From: an uncultured delta proteobacterium
GTDB taxonomy: Bacteria > Desulfobacterota > Desulfobulbia > Desulfobulbales > Desulfocapsaceae
Assembly: GCA_903901335.1 (NCBI GenBank)
Contig: CAIUQR010000037.1
Coordinates: 1-52,799, forward strand
DNA length: 52,799 bases
Direction of reading: 5' to 3'
Under the pieces are notes generated by a model that ran no database searches, had not been told where the DNA came from, and saw only the letters and a program-made list of their open reading frames with translations. Below, piece after piece: positions 16,905-26,444 of this stretch (its first letter is position 1; every line of letters starts with the position of its first letter). Made by a program: the position numbers and the translations under genes.

Positions 16905-17852
16905 TCAAGAACGTGCCAGGGACTCCTTGAACCGCACCAGGCCCGCCAGCAGATCGCAGGTGGGCGTGGGCACCGCCGCCGCCCGTCCCTTGTTCGAGAC
17001 ATAGCCGAGCAGGGCCTCCACCTCGGTGGGTTTGTTGTTTTCCAGATCCTGCAGCATGGACGGGCGATGCCCAGAGGTGACCGGCAGAAGCCGGTGATAG
17101 AAGAGGTCCTTATATCTGTTGGCATCAGGCCAGGGAGTTTTCCCTCCAATCCCCTGAATGACGGCGAAGGTCTCGTCAATCACCTTGTCCATAATGGACT
17201 TCGTCTCGTCATTTTCCGCAAGCGCCCCATAATGCACCCCGAGGATCGCCCCCAAGGGATTCAACGCACAGTTGTACAGGAGTTTTGCATACAGGTCCTG
17301 ATGAATATCGGCAACGGCCAGGCAGGGAAGCCCGGCCCGGTCAATGGCACCGGCAAGGACCTCGGCCGCCTTAGGAATGGTACCGCCGACGGCACCGCCC
17401 AGATGCACCGCATCGGCCGACACAGTGATCCTGATATGCCCCGGAGCCGCGATCTCAAAGCCGGTGATCACCCTGGCGCCGAGACTCCGCTCAAGACCAA
17501 AACGTTCAAGGACCTGCTCGACATTACCGCAACCGTTCTGCATGGATACGACAGGACAGCCGCAACCGGGCAAAGAGGCAATGGCGGCAATGGCCCTGCC
17601 GGTATCATAGGCCTTGGTGGTGATCAACACAAAATCATAGCGGCCACCGGCACAGGAGACATCCTCCAGCAACCCGAGCATGGCAGGAGGTGCGGCATAG
17701 TCCCCGAAGATACCCGAGACCTGCAACCCCTCTTTTTTTATAACATCGATAAACCGCGGCCTGAGAACAAGATCCACGTGGTGCCCGGCCACGGCCAGCA
17801 TGCACCCGAGGGCCTGTCCCAGGGCTCCGGCCCCGAAAACCAAAAATCGCAT
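16905..17852 (-). CDS. panE: 2-dehydropantoate 2-reductase family (ketopantoate reductase)
   Basis: This 315-residue enzyme belongs to the ApbA/PanE family, which reduces ketopantoate to pantoate with NADPH on the route to CoA. The N-terminal Rossmann motif reads VFGAGALGQALG. The catalytic Lys is in the block DLYAKLLYNCALNPLGAI, with Asn of NCALNP also conserved; the C-terminal helix bundle carries the usual P-S-M-x-Q-D motif (HRPSMLQDL). It lies 14 bp downstream of the HD-GYP gene on the same strand and may be co-transcribed. Related enzymes of other specificity share the fold, so the exact substrate is a family-level assignment. Confidence 0.82.
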   Translation of the reverse strand: MRFLVFGAGALGQALGCMLAVAGHHVDLVLRPRFIDVIKKEGLQVSGIFGDYAAPPAMLGLLEDVSCAGGRYDFVLITTKAYDTGRAIAAIASLPGCGCPVVSMQNGCGNVEQVLERFGLERSLGARVITGFEIAAPGHIRITVSADAVHLGGAVGGTIPKAAEVLAGAIDRAGLPCLAVADIHQDLYAKLLYNCALNPLGAILGVHYGALAENDETKSIMDKVIDETFAVIQGIGGKTPWPDANRYKDLFYHRLLPVTSGHRPSMLQDLENNKPTEVEALLGYVSNKGRAAAVPTPTCDLLAGLVRFKESLARS

Positions 17853-17866
17853 CGTGCCCTCTCCTC

Positions 17867-19225
17867 TTAGAGTCGTAAGTCGACAACCGACAGGTGTCTG
17901 TTTTGATCAGCAGATAGATCGATTTGAAAAGAATCGCCGGGCAACACTTCCCGCCCGAATGAATCATGGGTTATTTCAATTGTGGGCCGATCGATCAAAG
18001 GGCCGACCGAAGCGACGGTTCCGTGGCTGCCATCGGAGAGGACAACGGAGTTTCCGGGCGGATAAATACCGACAACGTGAATAAAGGAAGCCAGAAGCGA
18101 TAACTCGAAGGCTGTTCTATCCTCAAGCATAATACCAAAAGCGGCCTGGGGAGATAATTGCGCTTTATACGGCCGGCCGGCAGTCAGGGCCTCGAAGACA
18201 TCGCAGATCTGGAGCAGGGCGATAATCGGATGCCGAACCATCCATGGGGCCTGTTCAGGATAACCGCCACCGTCTTGTCTGATATGGTGTCCCCAGGCTG
18301 CGGCGATATCGAGCGGGGTTGTGTACTTCTGGGCCAGCAAGATTTCGGCGCCGATCCGAGGGTGGGTCTTCACCACATCCATCTCTTCATCGGTGAGGCG
18401 CCCCTTTTTAAACAGTATCTCGTGAGGCAATTTCCCTTTCCCCAGATCGTGCAGCAGACCTGCCGTTCCCAGGGCGAGCAACAACTCCTTATTCCAGCCG
18501 AATGCCCAGGCCGCAAATACCGCCAGAGTCGCCACCCGCACCGAGTGGCCGACTGTGTAGCTGTCATAATCCGGGTAATGGACATACTGCATCACATCCG
18601 AAAACCGGGTTTTAGTAAAATGCAGCAGATACTCGCTGACGTTTTTGGTTTTTTCAATGTCGATATCATTTCCGCTGGCCACATTGTCATGCGCCCTCGA
18701 CACTGCATCAAACAAGGCCTGATAGACTAAAGTCGGCGACTGCAGGACCTCTCCGGTATCCTGCCCCTGCCAGGCTTCGTTCTTATCATCGATGTCTGAA
18801 TGCCCCATATAATACCGGGCTATCTCGATATTGCTAATACCACGGGATTGCAGCAATTCTCTTGCCTGATCCAGGTCGACGACCGGCTGATTCAATTCAG
18901 ATGTCAGGTTCAGCAGTTCACTGAACTCGGCCGCCGTCATCAGACGGGAAAAGGAAAAGCCTCCGCAATGAAGACGGCCGGCAAATTCGATAAGCTGACG
19001 TCCGACAATCGAGGGCCCGACCAGGATCTTTCCCTCGAAGACCAGCTCTCCCTTGACAATCCCGATAAACAGTTTGTTTCGCCCGGTCTCCTTGCAGAAG
19101 TCTTCCAGCGATGCCATAAAATCATGGGAAAACTCCATTACTTTCGGATGGTTTGAAAAGTAGAGTTTTCGGGTTGAAATGCTCCTGCACAGCAGCAGCA
19201 GAATGGTATTGAGTTTTTCTAACAT
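17867..19225 (-). CDS. HD-GYP-type phosphodiesterase with N-terminal helical domain
   Basis: This 452-residue protein carries an HD-GYP domain at about 205-400, a metal-dependent hydrolase of cyclic di-GMP. HDLGKGKLP and HHIRQDGGGYPEQAP are the two signature segments; the canonical HHE is HHI here and the loop is DGGGYP, so catalysis is likely but not certain. The N-terminal 170 residues lack a known signal or receiver domain and resemble the N-terminus of the next protein upstream (pattern LYFSNHPKVMEF, then FEGKILV and an IEIAR strand). Its ATG is embedded in the TGATG that ends the upstream gene, implying coupled translation. Confidence 0.82.
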   Translation of the reverse strand: MLEKLNTILLLLCRSISTRKLYFSNHPKVMEFSHDFMASLEDFCKETGRNKLFIGIVKGELVFEGKILVGPSIVGRQLIEFAGRLHCGGFSFSRLMTAAEFSELLNLTSELNQPVVDLDQARELLQSRGISNIEIARYYMGHSDIDDKNEAWQGQDTGEVLQSPTLVYQALFDAVSRAHDNVASGNDIDIEKTKNVSEYLLHFTKTRFSDVMQYVHYPDYDSYTVGHSVRVATLAVFAAWAFGWNKELLLALGTAGLLHDLGKGKLPHEILFKKGRLTDEEMDVVKTHPRIGAEILLAQKYTTPLDIAAAWGHHIRQDGGGYPEQAPWMVRHPIIALLQICDVFEALTAGRPYKAQLSPQAAFGIMLEDRTAFELSLLASFIHVVGIYPPGNSVVLSDGSHGTVASVGPLIDRPTIEITHDSFGREVLPGDSFQIDLSADQNRHLSVVDLRL

Positions 19226-21159
19226 CAGCTGGATACCTTTGTGGTTCTTGGTCTGCGACGCATGTTTGTCATGGCCTCTTCAGCTGACCTGCGACAGGCC
19301 GCAGGCCATTCCGGAATGACAAACAGACGTTTTTTCGTAATAATCTGGTTCAGGAGCTCCCGACCCCCGGTCCCCTGGAACTCGGCCATCGCCCCGATCG
19401 TTTCCGGAACCCAGGGTTGATCCCGTTGTTCCTGGGGCAGTACAGTCAATCTCTCAACGATGATATTGCCGGCCATAATCTTGATTCCATCGCTAGGCTC
19501 TCTTTTTGCAGGATGACGCAAGTAGCTGTCAAGAAAGGATTTATGTTCGACAATCGATGGATCGAGGAGAGGGGAGACGGCCTTTATCAGTTTATCGGCC
19601 GGGGAATTTTTCAGGCCGGCCACCACATATCCTCCCATCAGAGGCCCAATGGATGTCCGTAACAGAAATGCACAGAGCTGATAAATGGACGGGCTCATCT
19701 CCGCAAAGACATCCGTGGCTATTTGCCCCCGCTGGTGCGCCTCAAGGCTCTGCAGAACCGGCAGGGCCTGCACCATATTCTTCCAGGGCAGAGCCGATAG
19801 ACGGACGCAGAGTTGCCGATATGTATCGATATTGCCGCTGGAGCCGCAGAGAAGGATTTCACTGACCGCGAAGGGCCAAAGGATATTCTCTTCCGTTCCC
19901 TCGCAAATTTTCAAGGTTCTCAAAAAAAAGGCCAGGGAATGGCCTTGTCCCAGGCGTCGCAGAGGTTCAGTGATCAGGCGGATAGCCACGGCCAGATTTG
20001 TCCGGTTGCCGGTCCTGACGATTGCAAGCAGCCCGTGGGTGAGAACTTCCCAGGTCTTCTCGTTTGGAGCTGCAGCAAAGATATCGTTAAAAAATTGCGA
20101 CATCCGGGTCTGATTCTGCAGAGATTGCTTATATTGAGCGACTTGTATCAAAACAGAAAGAGTCTCGTTTTCCGTCGGAACTTCCTGAATTCTCGACAGG
20201 ACCGCAGGACTGAAACGATTCTTGTCGGTAAATTTCTGCAATTCGGCGGCCGTTGCCTTCGGGGGCCCCTGACTCCGTCTACCGGAAAGGGACTCCTCTA
20301 CGTCCTCCATGACCGTCGGTTTTCTGATGATCGACACCAGCAGGTTGATCGCCTCCCTGGATTTTCTGTCTTGCGTCTCTTTCTCCAGGTTACTGAGGAT
20401 TGAGGCCAGCATATCGAGATTTCCATGTGAAGAGCTCCTCGTACTCAGAGGTTTCCCCTGGACCGCCTGGGCCAGCAGGAGGGCTACATCGTCCCAATCT
20501 GCAGAGGGCAGGTCGCCGGATTTTACGGATATCTTTCCCATCTTTTCGGGCAATGAGGTAAGCAGCATCCGGCACTGATCAATCTGTTCCTCTGTCAATC
20601 CATGGCCGACAAGTGCCTCATAGAACGCATTTAAATTCCGGGCTGCCGCATCCAACCGCCCATCCTTCGATTCATTTTCGCGGGCCAGAAACTGCTTGTG
20701 GGTTATACTGACCGAAGAAGGGAGATCGGTTATCTCAATTGAGGCAAACTGTTTGCTGTTGACCCCAAGCGACCTGCTGGCAATCATCCGTCTGATGAAT
20801 GCCAGCAGGTCCTCTCTGGAAATATCCCGGTTGATCTCTATTGAAGTGATGTTCAAGGCAGCCAGCAACCGTCTGAATTCGGCAACAAAAGACCGCGCCC
20901 CGTCAAGCCTGACTTTTTCAAGCAGGAGATCGTGTCCGTCGTCTTCGATTCGGACGAAATGCCTTTCCTGGGCAATAGAGACCAGCAAGGCCAGAAAACG
21001 ATCCGTAGCCTGATCAAGGATGGCGTGTCCTGACGGGTAATACACACCTATCCTGAACAGACGCTGCAGCGCATTCATGAAGTCGCTGAGAACCAGCGGA
21101 TTGCTTGCCGGCTCCAACGATTGCTCAGAAGCATCCGGATCGTTACTTAATTGTTCCAT
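19225..21159 (-). CDS. Uncharacterised 644-residue helical protein coupled to HD-GYP
   Basis: I do not recognise a named family. Residues about 20-170 look like the N-terminal domain of the downstream HD-GYP protein: FRIGVYYPSGHAILDQATDR matches its LYFSNHPKVMEFSHDF region, and both follow with a strand, a short loop and an I-E-I strand before an acidic helix. The rest (about 220-640) is leucine-rich and helical with repeating short helices, suggestive of HEAT-like scaffolding. No membrane segment, signal peptide or catalytic motif is visible. It is the first gene of the pair and its stop overlaps the HD-GYP start. A partner or regulator of the phosphodiesterase is a reasonable inference. Confidence 0.6.
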   Translation of the reverse strand: MEQLSNDPDASEQSLEPASNPLVLSDFMNALQRLFRIGVYYPSGHAILDQATDRFLALLVSIAQERHFVRIEDDGHDLLLEKVRLDGARSFVAEFRRLLAALNITSIEINRDISREDLLAFIRRMIASRSLGVNSKQFASIEITDLPSSVSITHKQFLARENESKDGRLDAAARNLNAFYEALVGHGLTEEQIDQCRMLLTSLPEKMGKISVKSGDLPSADWDDVALLLAQAVQGKPLSTRSSSHGNLDMLASILSNLEKETQDRKSREAINLLVSIIRKPTVMEDVEESLSGRRSQGPPKATAAELQKFTDKNRFSPAVLSRIQEVPTENETLSVLIQVAQYKQSLQNQTRMSQFFNDIFAAAPNEKTWEVLTHGLLAIVRTGNRTNLAVAIRLITEPLRRLGQGHSLAFFLRTLKICEGTEENILWPFAVSEILLCGSSGNIDTYRQLCVRLSALPWKNMVQALPVLQSLEAHQRGQIATDVFAEMSPSIYQLCAFLLRTSIGPLMGGYVVAGLKNSPADKLIKAVSPLLDPSIVEHKSFLDSYLRHPAKREPSDGIKIMAGNIIVERLTVLPQEQRDQPWVPETIGAMAEFQGTGGRELLNQIITKKRLFVIPEWPAACRRSAEEAMTNMRRRPRTTKVSS

Positions 21160-21471
21160 AAGAAGTAACTATTCATCGATGTGCAAAAAACTTTCAAAAA
21201 CCCCTCTATAAAAACCTTTTATTAATTCTAACACGCAGGCACCTCCTTTTCAAATGTATTCCCCCGGTAAGAAGAGAATACCGGACGCCCGAGGGTCAGA
21301 AAAGATTTGTATACGGTGAACATACCGGCTGCTGAAAAAGATTGAAAACTGGAAATGAACCTGATAGGCTGCCATCTGTTGTTTTTTTGTACGTCTGTTT
21401 ATTTCCTTTCATGAATCGTGATAATATGTTGTTTTAAAACATTTTAATAAAATTAACAATCGAAAAAAACT
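21160..21471. promoter_or_regulatory. Divergent region upstream of selenium operon
   Basis: These 312 bp separate the minus-strand helical-protein gene from yedF. The 60 bases before yedF are very AT-rich (ATGTTGTTTTAAAACATT and following), including the small palindrome TGTTTTAAAACA at 21431-21442, and probably contain the promoter. No SECIS-like or riboswitch structure was recognised by eye. Confidence 0.35.
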
Positions 21472-22086
21472 ATGGGAAGTATAATTGTTGACGCAAAAGG
21501 TGAGCTGTGTCCGAAGCCGTTGATCATGGCCAAAAAACAGTTGAAAGAGACCGCCATCAATGGAACGTTCGTTATCCTGATCGACAATGAGACCTCAAAA
21601 GAGAATGTCGAACGGTTCCTGGGCGATAACCGGATACTGTTTCAGACCTCCCGGGAAGCAGGGGTATATTCCATCTCGGTCACGAAAACGGAGGCGGAAC
21701 TGAGCCACCCGGCGGCAGAGGACTATTGCCGTCCTGCAGCCGGACCCGCAGCCCGCCATGCCTACTGCTTCACAAGCGATCAGATGGGGACCGGGCCTGC
21801 CGATCTCGGGCAGATTCTCATTCAAGGCTGCATCAATACGATCAAGGAAGTGGAGCCGCTCCCCACCGCCCTCCTCTTTTATAACAGCGGCGTCAAACTG
21901 ACGGTTGACGGATCACCGGTCCTCCAGACCCTGCAGGATCTGGAAAAATCAGGCGTCAAGATTCTTGTCTGCGGGACCTGCGCCAACTATTTCCAGATCA
22001 AAGATCAGGTCGGGGCAGGCATCATCTCGAACATGTATGCCATCCTGGAAACCCTGTCCCAGGCAGTTCACGTCATCTATCCGTAA
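21472..22086 (+). CDS. yedF: YedF-type TusA/DsrE fusion, selenium metabolism
   Basis: This 204-residue protein joins two sulfur-carrier folds. Residues 1-75 are a TusA/SirA domain with the persulfide-site motif [12 protein letters not shown]. Residues about 95-204 are a DsrE-like domain with [16 protein letters not shown] cysteines (VCGTC) near the C-terminus. Proteins of this build are annotated as selenium-metabolism YedF and usually sit beside selD, as here. The likely job is to carry or gate selenium (or sulfur) for selenophosphate synthesis; that is inference from context. It starts the four-gene operon, and its TAA shares a base with the next ATG. Confidence 0.85.
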   Translation: MGSIIVDAKGELCPKPLIMAKKQLKETAINGTFVILIDNETSKENVERFLGDNRILFQTSREAGVYSISVTKTEAELSHPAAEDYCRPAAGPAARHAYCFTSDQMGTGPADLGQILIQGCINTIKEVEPLPTALLFYNSGVKLTVDGSPVLQTLQDLEKSGVKILVCGTCANYFQIKDQVGAGIISNMYAILETLSQAVHVIYP

Positions 22087-23228
22087 TGGGACCGGATTTT
22101 TCAAAGGAAGGCCGGAACGGCTATTTTGACTGCGGGGCCACCTCCTTTCCAAAACCCCCGGAGGTGGCCCGTGAGATGGCCCGCTATCTGAACGAGGTCG
22201 GCGGCCCGTATGGCCGGAGTTTTTACCAAAGAGCCCTGGAGGTCTCCGGTGTCGTCGAGGAGACCCGTTCCCTGCTTGCCGATCTGCTGGGGGCGAAAAG
22301 CCCGGAGAGGGTCGTCTTTACCCACAACGCCACCCACGCCGTCAATATTGTCCTGAAGGGGCTTTCTCTGCAGGGCAAGGAGGTCTGGATAAGCCCGCTT
22401 GAGCATAATGCCGTCGCCAGACCCTTGAGAAGGCTGAAGCAGGACGGACAGATTAAAGTCCGCTTTCTGCCGGCGGCCGCCGACGGCCGGGTCGAACCGG
22501 AACGGCTGGTTTTTTCTCAACATACCGGCCTGATTGTCGTCAATCACCAGAGCAATGTGAACGGGGTGATCCAGCCGATCCGGGAGATCAAGGAAAGGGC
22601 GGGCCGGATCCCCGTCCTGGTCGACGCGGCCCAGTCGCTGGGCCACCAGCCCATCGATGCGGGCGCTTGGGGTATCGACTTCGTTGCCTTCACCGGTCAT
22701 AAGGGACTGCTGGGGCCGACCGGAACCGGCGGCCTGTATCTTGGCGGCCGACACCTGCAGCCGCTGATCGAAGGAGGGACCGGCAGCCGCTCGGAGAGCA
22801 GCGCGATGCCCGGTTTCCTGCCCGATAAATTTGAGGCCGGCACACCGAATATCACGGGCATCTTCGGTCTCAAGGCGGCACTCATGCACAGGCCGGTCCC
22901 GGTCCATACCAGAGAGGATTTTCTCCACATCATCCAGGCGGTACGGCAGTTGCCGGGGCTGAATGTCCAGGCAGCCGACAGGGAGGACCACCAGGGGGAG
23001 CTCTTTTCGATCACCTCCGGGACCATGGACTGTTCGACCCTCGGGATGCGCCTCTATGACGAATACGGGATCGAAACCAGACTGGGACTGCATTGTGCAC
23101 CATTGGCCCACCATCACCTCGGCACCTTCCCGACGGGTACCGTCCGCATCTCGCCCTCCGTCTATCACTGCCCCGAGGATTTTGCTCTGCTCCTTGCCGC
23201 ACTGACCGCAATCTCCGGGAAAGGCTAG
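22086..23228 (+). CDS. Class V aminotransferase (cysteine desulfurase / selenocysteine lyase type)
   Basis: This 380-residue PLP enzyme should remove sulfur from cysteine or selenium from selenocysteine. The PLP-binding Lys is in [12 protein letters not shown]; the cofactor-contacting [13 protein letters not shown] and [14 protein letters not shown] blocks are typical. A Cys in [11 protein letters not shown] lies where the acceptor Cys of such enzymes is found. Placement between yedF and selD argues for selenium delivery, as known for NifS-like proteins in selenophosphate synthesis. It overlaps yedF by 1 bp (TAATG) and is followed by the DUF3343 gene after 2 bp. Confidence 0.88.
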   Translation: MGPDFSKEGRNGYFDCGATSFPKPPEVAREMARYLNEVGGPYGRSFYQRALEVSGVVEETRSLLADLLGAKSPERVVFTHNATHAVNIVLKGLSLQGKEVWISPLEHNAVARPLRRLKQDGQIKVRFLPAAADGRVEPERLVFSQHTGLIVVNHQSNVNGVIQPIREIKERAGRIPVLVDAAQSLGHQPIDAGAWGIDFVAFTGHKGLLGPTGTGGLYLGGRHLQPLIEGGTGSRSESSAMPGFLPDKFEAGTPNITGIFGLKAALMHRPVPVHTREDFLHIIQAVRQLPGLNVQAADREDHQGELFSITSGTMDCSTLGMRLYDEYGIETRLGLHCAPLAHHHLGTFPTGTVRISPSVYHCPEDFALLLAALTAISGKG

Positions 23229-23230
23229 CC

Positions 23231-23485
23231 ATGCTGCTGCTCTTTCAATCCACCCATGATGTGATCCTGGCCGAAAAGGCGATCCGGCAACAGGGGATTC
23301 TCCGCCGGGTGATCCCGGTCCCCCGCTCCGTCTCCTCCCAATGCGGGATGGCGCTGGAAATCGATCCGGCCGATAGAGAAAAGGTCGTCGAACTTCTCGA
23401 ATCCAGCGTCTTTCCAAGCGGATCTGTAAACGGGAATGTCCTGAACAAACGCTATCAAATATACACACTTATGGATGAAGAATGA
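23231..23485 (+). CDS. DUF3343 small protein, putative Se/S carrier
   Basis: This 84-residue protein matches DUF3343, often annotated as a putative selenium/sulfur carrier. The start at 23231 gives the family N-terminus LLLFQSTHDVILAEKAI; a single conserved Cys sits in SVSSQCGMALEID. It begins 2 bp after the aminotransferase and its stop overlaps selD by 4 bp (ATGA), so it is translated as part of the operon. Co-occurrence of this family with selD and yedF is known; its biochemistry is not settled. Confidence 0.82.
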   Translation: MLLLFQSTHDVILAEKAIRQQGILRRVIPVPRSVSSQCGMALEIDPADREKVVELLESSVFPSGSVNGNVLNKRYQIYTLMDEE

Positions 23486-24525
23486 AAACCGATTTTGATC
23501 TGCTCCAGACCGTGGAACAGGGAGGCTGCTCGGCCAAGCTGCCAGCCCAGCTGCTGGAGACCATCATCAAAAACATCCCGGTCCTGAAAAAAGACCAGCT
23601 TCTGGTCGGCACCGACACCCATGACGACGCCGCTGTCTGGAAAGTTGATGCAGAGACGGCCATCATCAGCACCACTGATTTTTTTCCGCCGCTCTGCTCG
23701 GACCCCTATGAGTTCGGCCAGATCGCCGCCGCCAATGCCTTGAGCGACGTCTTTGCGATGGGTGGAACAGCGATAATGGCCTTGAACCTGGTGATGTTCC
23801 CTTCGAGCAGGATCGATATTGCCGTTCTGGAAGAGATCCTCCGGGGAGGTGCGGACAAGGTGGCGGAGGCCGGAGCAGTCCTGGCAGGAGGGCACACCAT
23901 TGACGATTATCCCCCAAAGTACGGCCTGGCAGTGACCGGCATCGTCCACCCGGACAGGATTATGACCAACTGCGCGGCTCAGCCGGGCGAGATTCTCGTC
24001 CTGGCAAAGCCCATCGGCACCGGAGCAATCGTAGCCGGACAACGCCTCGGCGCGGTCGCCCGGGACGACTATCAGGCCGCCCTGGACGGGATGAAACTGC
24101 TGAACAGAAACGGGGCCGAGGTCATGCGGGCCCACGGGATCAGATGCGCGACCGATATCACCGGTTTCGGCCTTCTCGGGCATGTCTACGAGATGGCGGC
24201 CGGGAGCGGCGTGACCATCCGGATTCAAAGCAAGGCTGTGCCGCTCCTCGCAGGCGCCTATGCCCTGGTCGATATGGGCTGCATTCCCGGCGCCTCATTC
24301 AGAAACCTGCGCTATGTCGACCCGTTCGTTCAATTTGCAGACGGCGTCGATTATAATCTGAAAATGCTGCTGGTGGATGCGCAGACCTCGGGCGGACTTT
24401 TACTCTCCTGTCCGAAGGACCTGGCACCTGAAATCGCCCGGGAACTGCAGGACTGCGGTTATCCATCGGCAGCTCTAATCGGCACGGTCGAGAAAAAGGT
24501 CCAATCGGCGGTCATCGTGGAATGA
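23482..24525 (+). CDS. selD: Selenide, water dikinase (selenophosphate synthetase)
   Basis: This 347-residue enzyme makes selenophosphate from selenide and ATP. The catalytic pair is in EQGGCSAKLPA: Cys in the position that is Cys17 in E. coli (Sec in some organisms; TGC here) and the essential Lys three residues later; the second E. coli Cys is Ala. Metal and ATP residues are visible in VGTDTHDDAAVW, STTDFFPP, AAANALSDVFAMGG and GGHTIDD. It ends the operon and converges with the CoA-transferase gene 30 bp away. Selenophosphate would feed selenocysteine or selenouridine synthesis, but selA, selB and selU are not in this window. Confidence 0.95.
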   Translation: MKTDFDLLQTVEQGGCSAKLPAQLLETIIKNIPVLKKDQLLVGTDTHDDAAVWKVDAETAIISTTDFFPPLCSDPYEFGQIAAANALSDVFAMGGTAIMALNLVMFPSSRIDIAVLEEILRGGADKVAEAGAVLAGGHTIDDYPPKYGLAVTGIVHPDRIMTNCAAQPGEILVLAKPIGTGAIVAGQRLGAVARDDYQAALDGMKLLNRNGAEVMRAHGIRCATDITGFGLLGHVYEMAAGSGVTIRIQSKAVPLLAGAYALVDMGCIPGASFRNLRYVDPFVQFADGVDYNLKMLLVDAQTSGGLLLSCPKDLAPEIARELQDCGYPSAALIGTVEKKVQSAVIVE

Positions 24526-24554
24526 TTCCTCGGCATTCCCGCTCCTCAGACCCA

Positions 24555-26444
24555 TCACTTGTTGCCGTTTTCCGCCATCTCGTCGAAACGGCAGGAAAGG
24601 TTCAGCGATTCGCCGTCAAAGGAAGTCTTAACTTTATAGGGCAGGGTCTTAAACAAACTGATCATGCCCTTATTTTGGGGAGAGGTATAGGCCAGTAGGC
24701 CCGAGATGCCGTTATCACGGGCGGCCCTGGCCAGTTTGCGCATCAACAGTTTGCCGATACCTTTGCCCTGGTAATCTTTGGAGATGGAGAAAGCGACCTC
24801 GGCCAGGTTGCAGTCAACCAGCAACAGGTACTCGCCGACGCCTACGACCCGGCCAAAACCGAATTCTCCCACCACAGCTACCAGGGTCAGATCCTTGATG
24901 TAATCCACCTGAGAAGCGGGTTCCACGTCGCTGCGGCCGAAGCTGGCCTTGTCATGGAAGAAACGGCTCTGAATATCGCTCCGTTCCAGACTGTAGTAAT
25001 GCTCCTGAATCCTGCGCTCATCCACCGGTTTGGACGGGCGGATGGTGATCTCTTCCCCATCCCGGACAACCGTTTCCTCCATATCGACCGGATAAATTCC
25101 GCGGATGGCCTCGCCAAGTTTTCGTTCCCTGCCGATGAGCCGGGCATCTTTTGCCTCCTCGAACAATTGCTCGCGGTGGTCCGGGTGGGCTATTTCAATC
25201 AGGGCCAGAACCCGTTCCTGCAGGCTTTTTCCCAACAGATTCACCACCCCGTATTCGGTAGCAACATAATGGACATCGGCCCGGGGTACGACCACGGCGG
25301 TATCCTTCAGGGAGGTTACGATATTACTTCGTTTGCCGTCCTGAGTGGAAGAATAGAGCATCAGAATCGATTTGCCGCCCTTGGAGCGCTTGGCACCGCG
25401 GACAAAATCGGGAATGCCCGAGACACCGGCAAAAAAGGTGTGTTCCGAGGCCTCGGCCGAAACCTGGCCGGTCAGATCGATGGTCTGGGCGACGTTCAGA
25501 CTGACCATCCGGTTATGCTGCGAGATGATGAACGGATCATTGACATAATCCGACGGCCGGAATTCCACACCGGGATTGTCGTTCAGAAACTCATAAAGAT
25601 TAGGCGTGCCGATCGCGCACGAGGCCACCAGTTTGCCGTCATTGAGCCCTTTTCTCCTGTTGGTGATGGCCCCGGAAGCAAAGAGATGCATCACGTCATC
25701 GGTAATATACTGGGAGTGGAAACCGAGGTCGTTTTTGTCGGTCAGGGCCTTGACGGTTGCCTTGGAGGCGGCGTCCAGACCGATCTGCAGGGTCGAGCCG
25801 TCCTCGACGAACCGGGCGATATGCCTGCCGATCCAATCCGAAACCGGGACCAGATTGCGCAGGCTGGTCGACAGCAGTGGTTCGCTGTGCTCCACAATGA
25901 TATGGACATTGTTGACATGGATAAAGCTCTGCCCCATGGTCCTGGGCATCATCGGGTTGACCTGGGCAATCACCAGATCGGCACTCTGGGCGGCCGCCAG
26001 CGTAACATCGACTGAAATACCCAGGCTCATCCAGCCGAAATCATCCGGCGGCGACACCTGGACAAGGGCCACATGCAACGGCAGCTTGCGGGTCAGGAAC
26101 AGGCCGGGGATCTCCGACATATTCACCGGGGTGATGAACCGCATATGCCGGGCAATCTGCTCGGTCCCTGCCGATCCCAGATATAACGTACGGATCGAGA
26201 GGCTGTGGTCTTTCGTCTTGTCGGCAATCGCCGAAAGCGAGGTCGTCTCGCGACTCATCATCCGGACAATCTCAAGGCCGCTGACCCTGGCCGCAGCCTC
26301 GGAAAGGGCCTTGACCAGTTCCTGTGGCTCGCCGCAGGCCGAACCGATGTAGACCCGCTTGCCGGGCCGGATCATGGCGATGGCCTCCCGGGCTGTCCGC
26401 AGTTTTTCCCTGTAACCATCCGCCCAATAAAGTGAACGCGTCAT
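24555..26444 (-). CDS. Acetyl-CoA hydrolase/CoA-transferase fused to GNAT acetyltransferase
   Basis: This 629-residue protein joins two enzymes. Residues about 10-430 are an acetyl-CoA hydrolase / 4-hydroxybutyrate CoA-transferase family module (IRPGKRVYIGSACGEPQELV near the start; ATEYGVVNLLGKS and IEIAHPDHREQL near the end). After a linker, residues about 470-625 form a GNAT N-acetyltransferase with the CoA-binding QGKGIGKLLM. The start at 26444 is chosen over an upstream one because AGGAGG lies 7 bases before it. The GNAT part may acetylate lysines or sense acetyl-CoA; both are inference. It is monocistronic. Confidence 0.88.
   Translation of the reverse strand: MTRSLYWADGYREKLRTAREAIAMIRPGKRVYIGSACGEPQELVKALSEAAARVSGLEIVRMMSRETTSLSAIADKTKDHSLSIRTLYLGSAGTEQIARHMRFITPVNMSEIPGLFLTRKLPLHVALVQVSPPDDFGWMSLGISVDVTLAAAQSADLVIAQVNPMMPRTMGQSFIHVNNVHIIVEHSEPLLSTSLRNLVPVSDWIGRHIARFVEDGSTLQIGLDAASKATVKALTDKNDLGFHSQYITDDVMHLFASGAITNRRKGLNDGKLVASCAIGTPNLYEFLNDNPGVEFRPSDYVNDPFIISQHNRMVSLNVAQTIDLTGQVSAEASEHTFFAGVSGIPDFVRGAKRSKGGKSILMLYSSTQDGKRSNIVTSLKDTAVVVPRADVHYVATEYGVVNLLGKSLQERVLALIEIAHPDHREQLFEEAKDARLIGRERKLGEAIRGIYPVDMEETVVRDGEEITIRPSKPVDERRIQEHYYSLERSDIQSRFFHDKASFGRSDVEPASQVDYIKDLTLVAVVGEFGFGRVVGVGEYLLLVDCNLAEVAFSISKDYQGKGIGKLLMRKLARAARDNGISGLLAYTSPQNKGMISLFKTLPYKVKTSFDGESLNLSCRFDEMAENGNK

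Noticed and set aside
22101..23468. 455-codon minus-strand open frame across the selenium operon
   Set aside because: It is antisense to the class V aminotransferase and DUF3343 genes, both of which show full family motifs; the antisense product is low-complexity Arg/Gly/Pro-rich.
23482..23560. SelD as a selenoprotein
   Set aside because: The active-site codon is TGC (Cys) and no in-frame TGA occurs.
24954..26015. 353-codon plus-strand open frame within the CoA-transferase gene
   Set aside because: Antisense shadow with no ribosome-binding site or recognisable domain.
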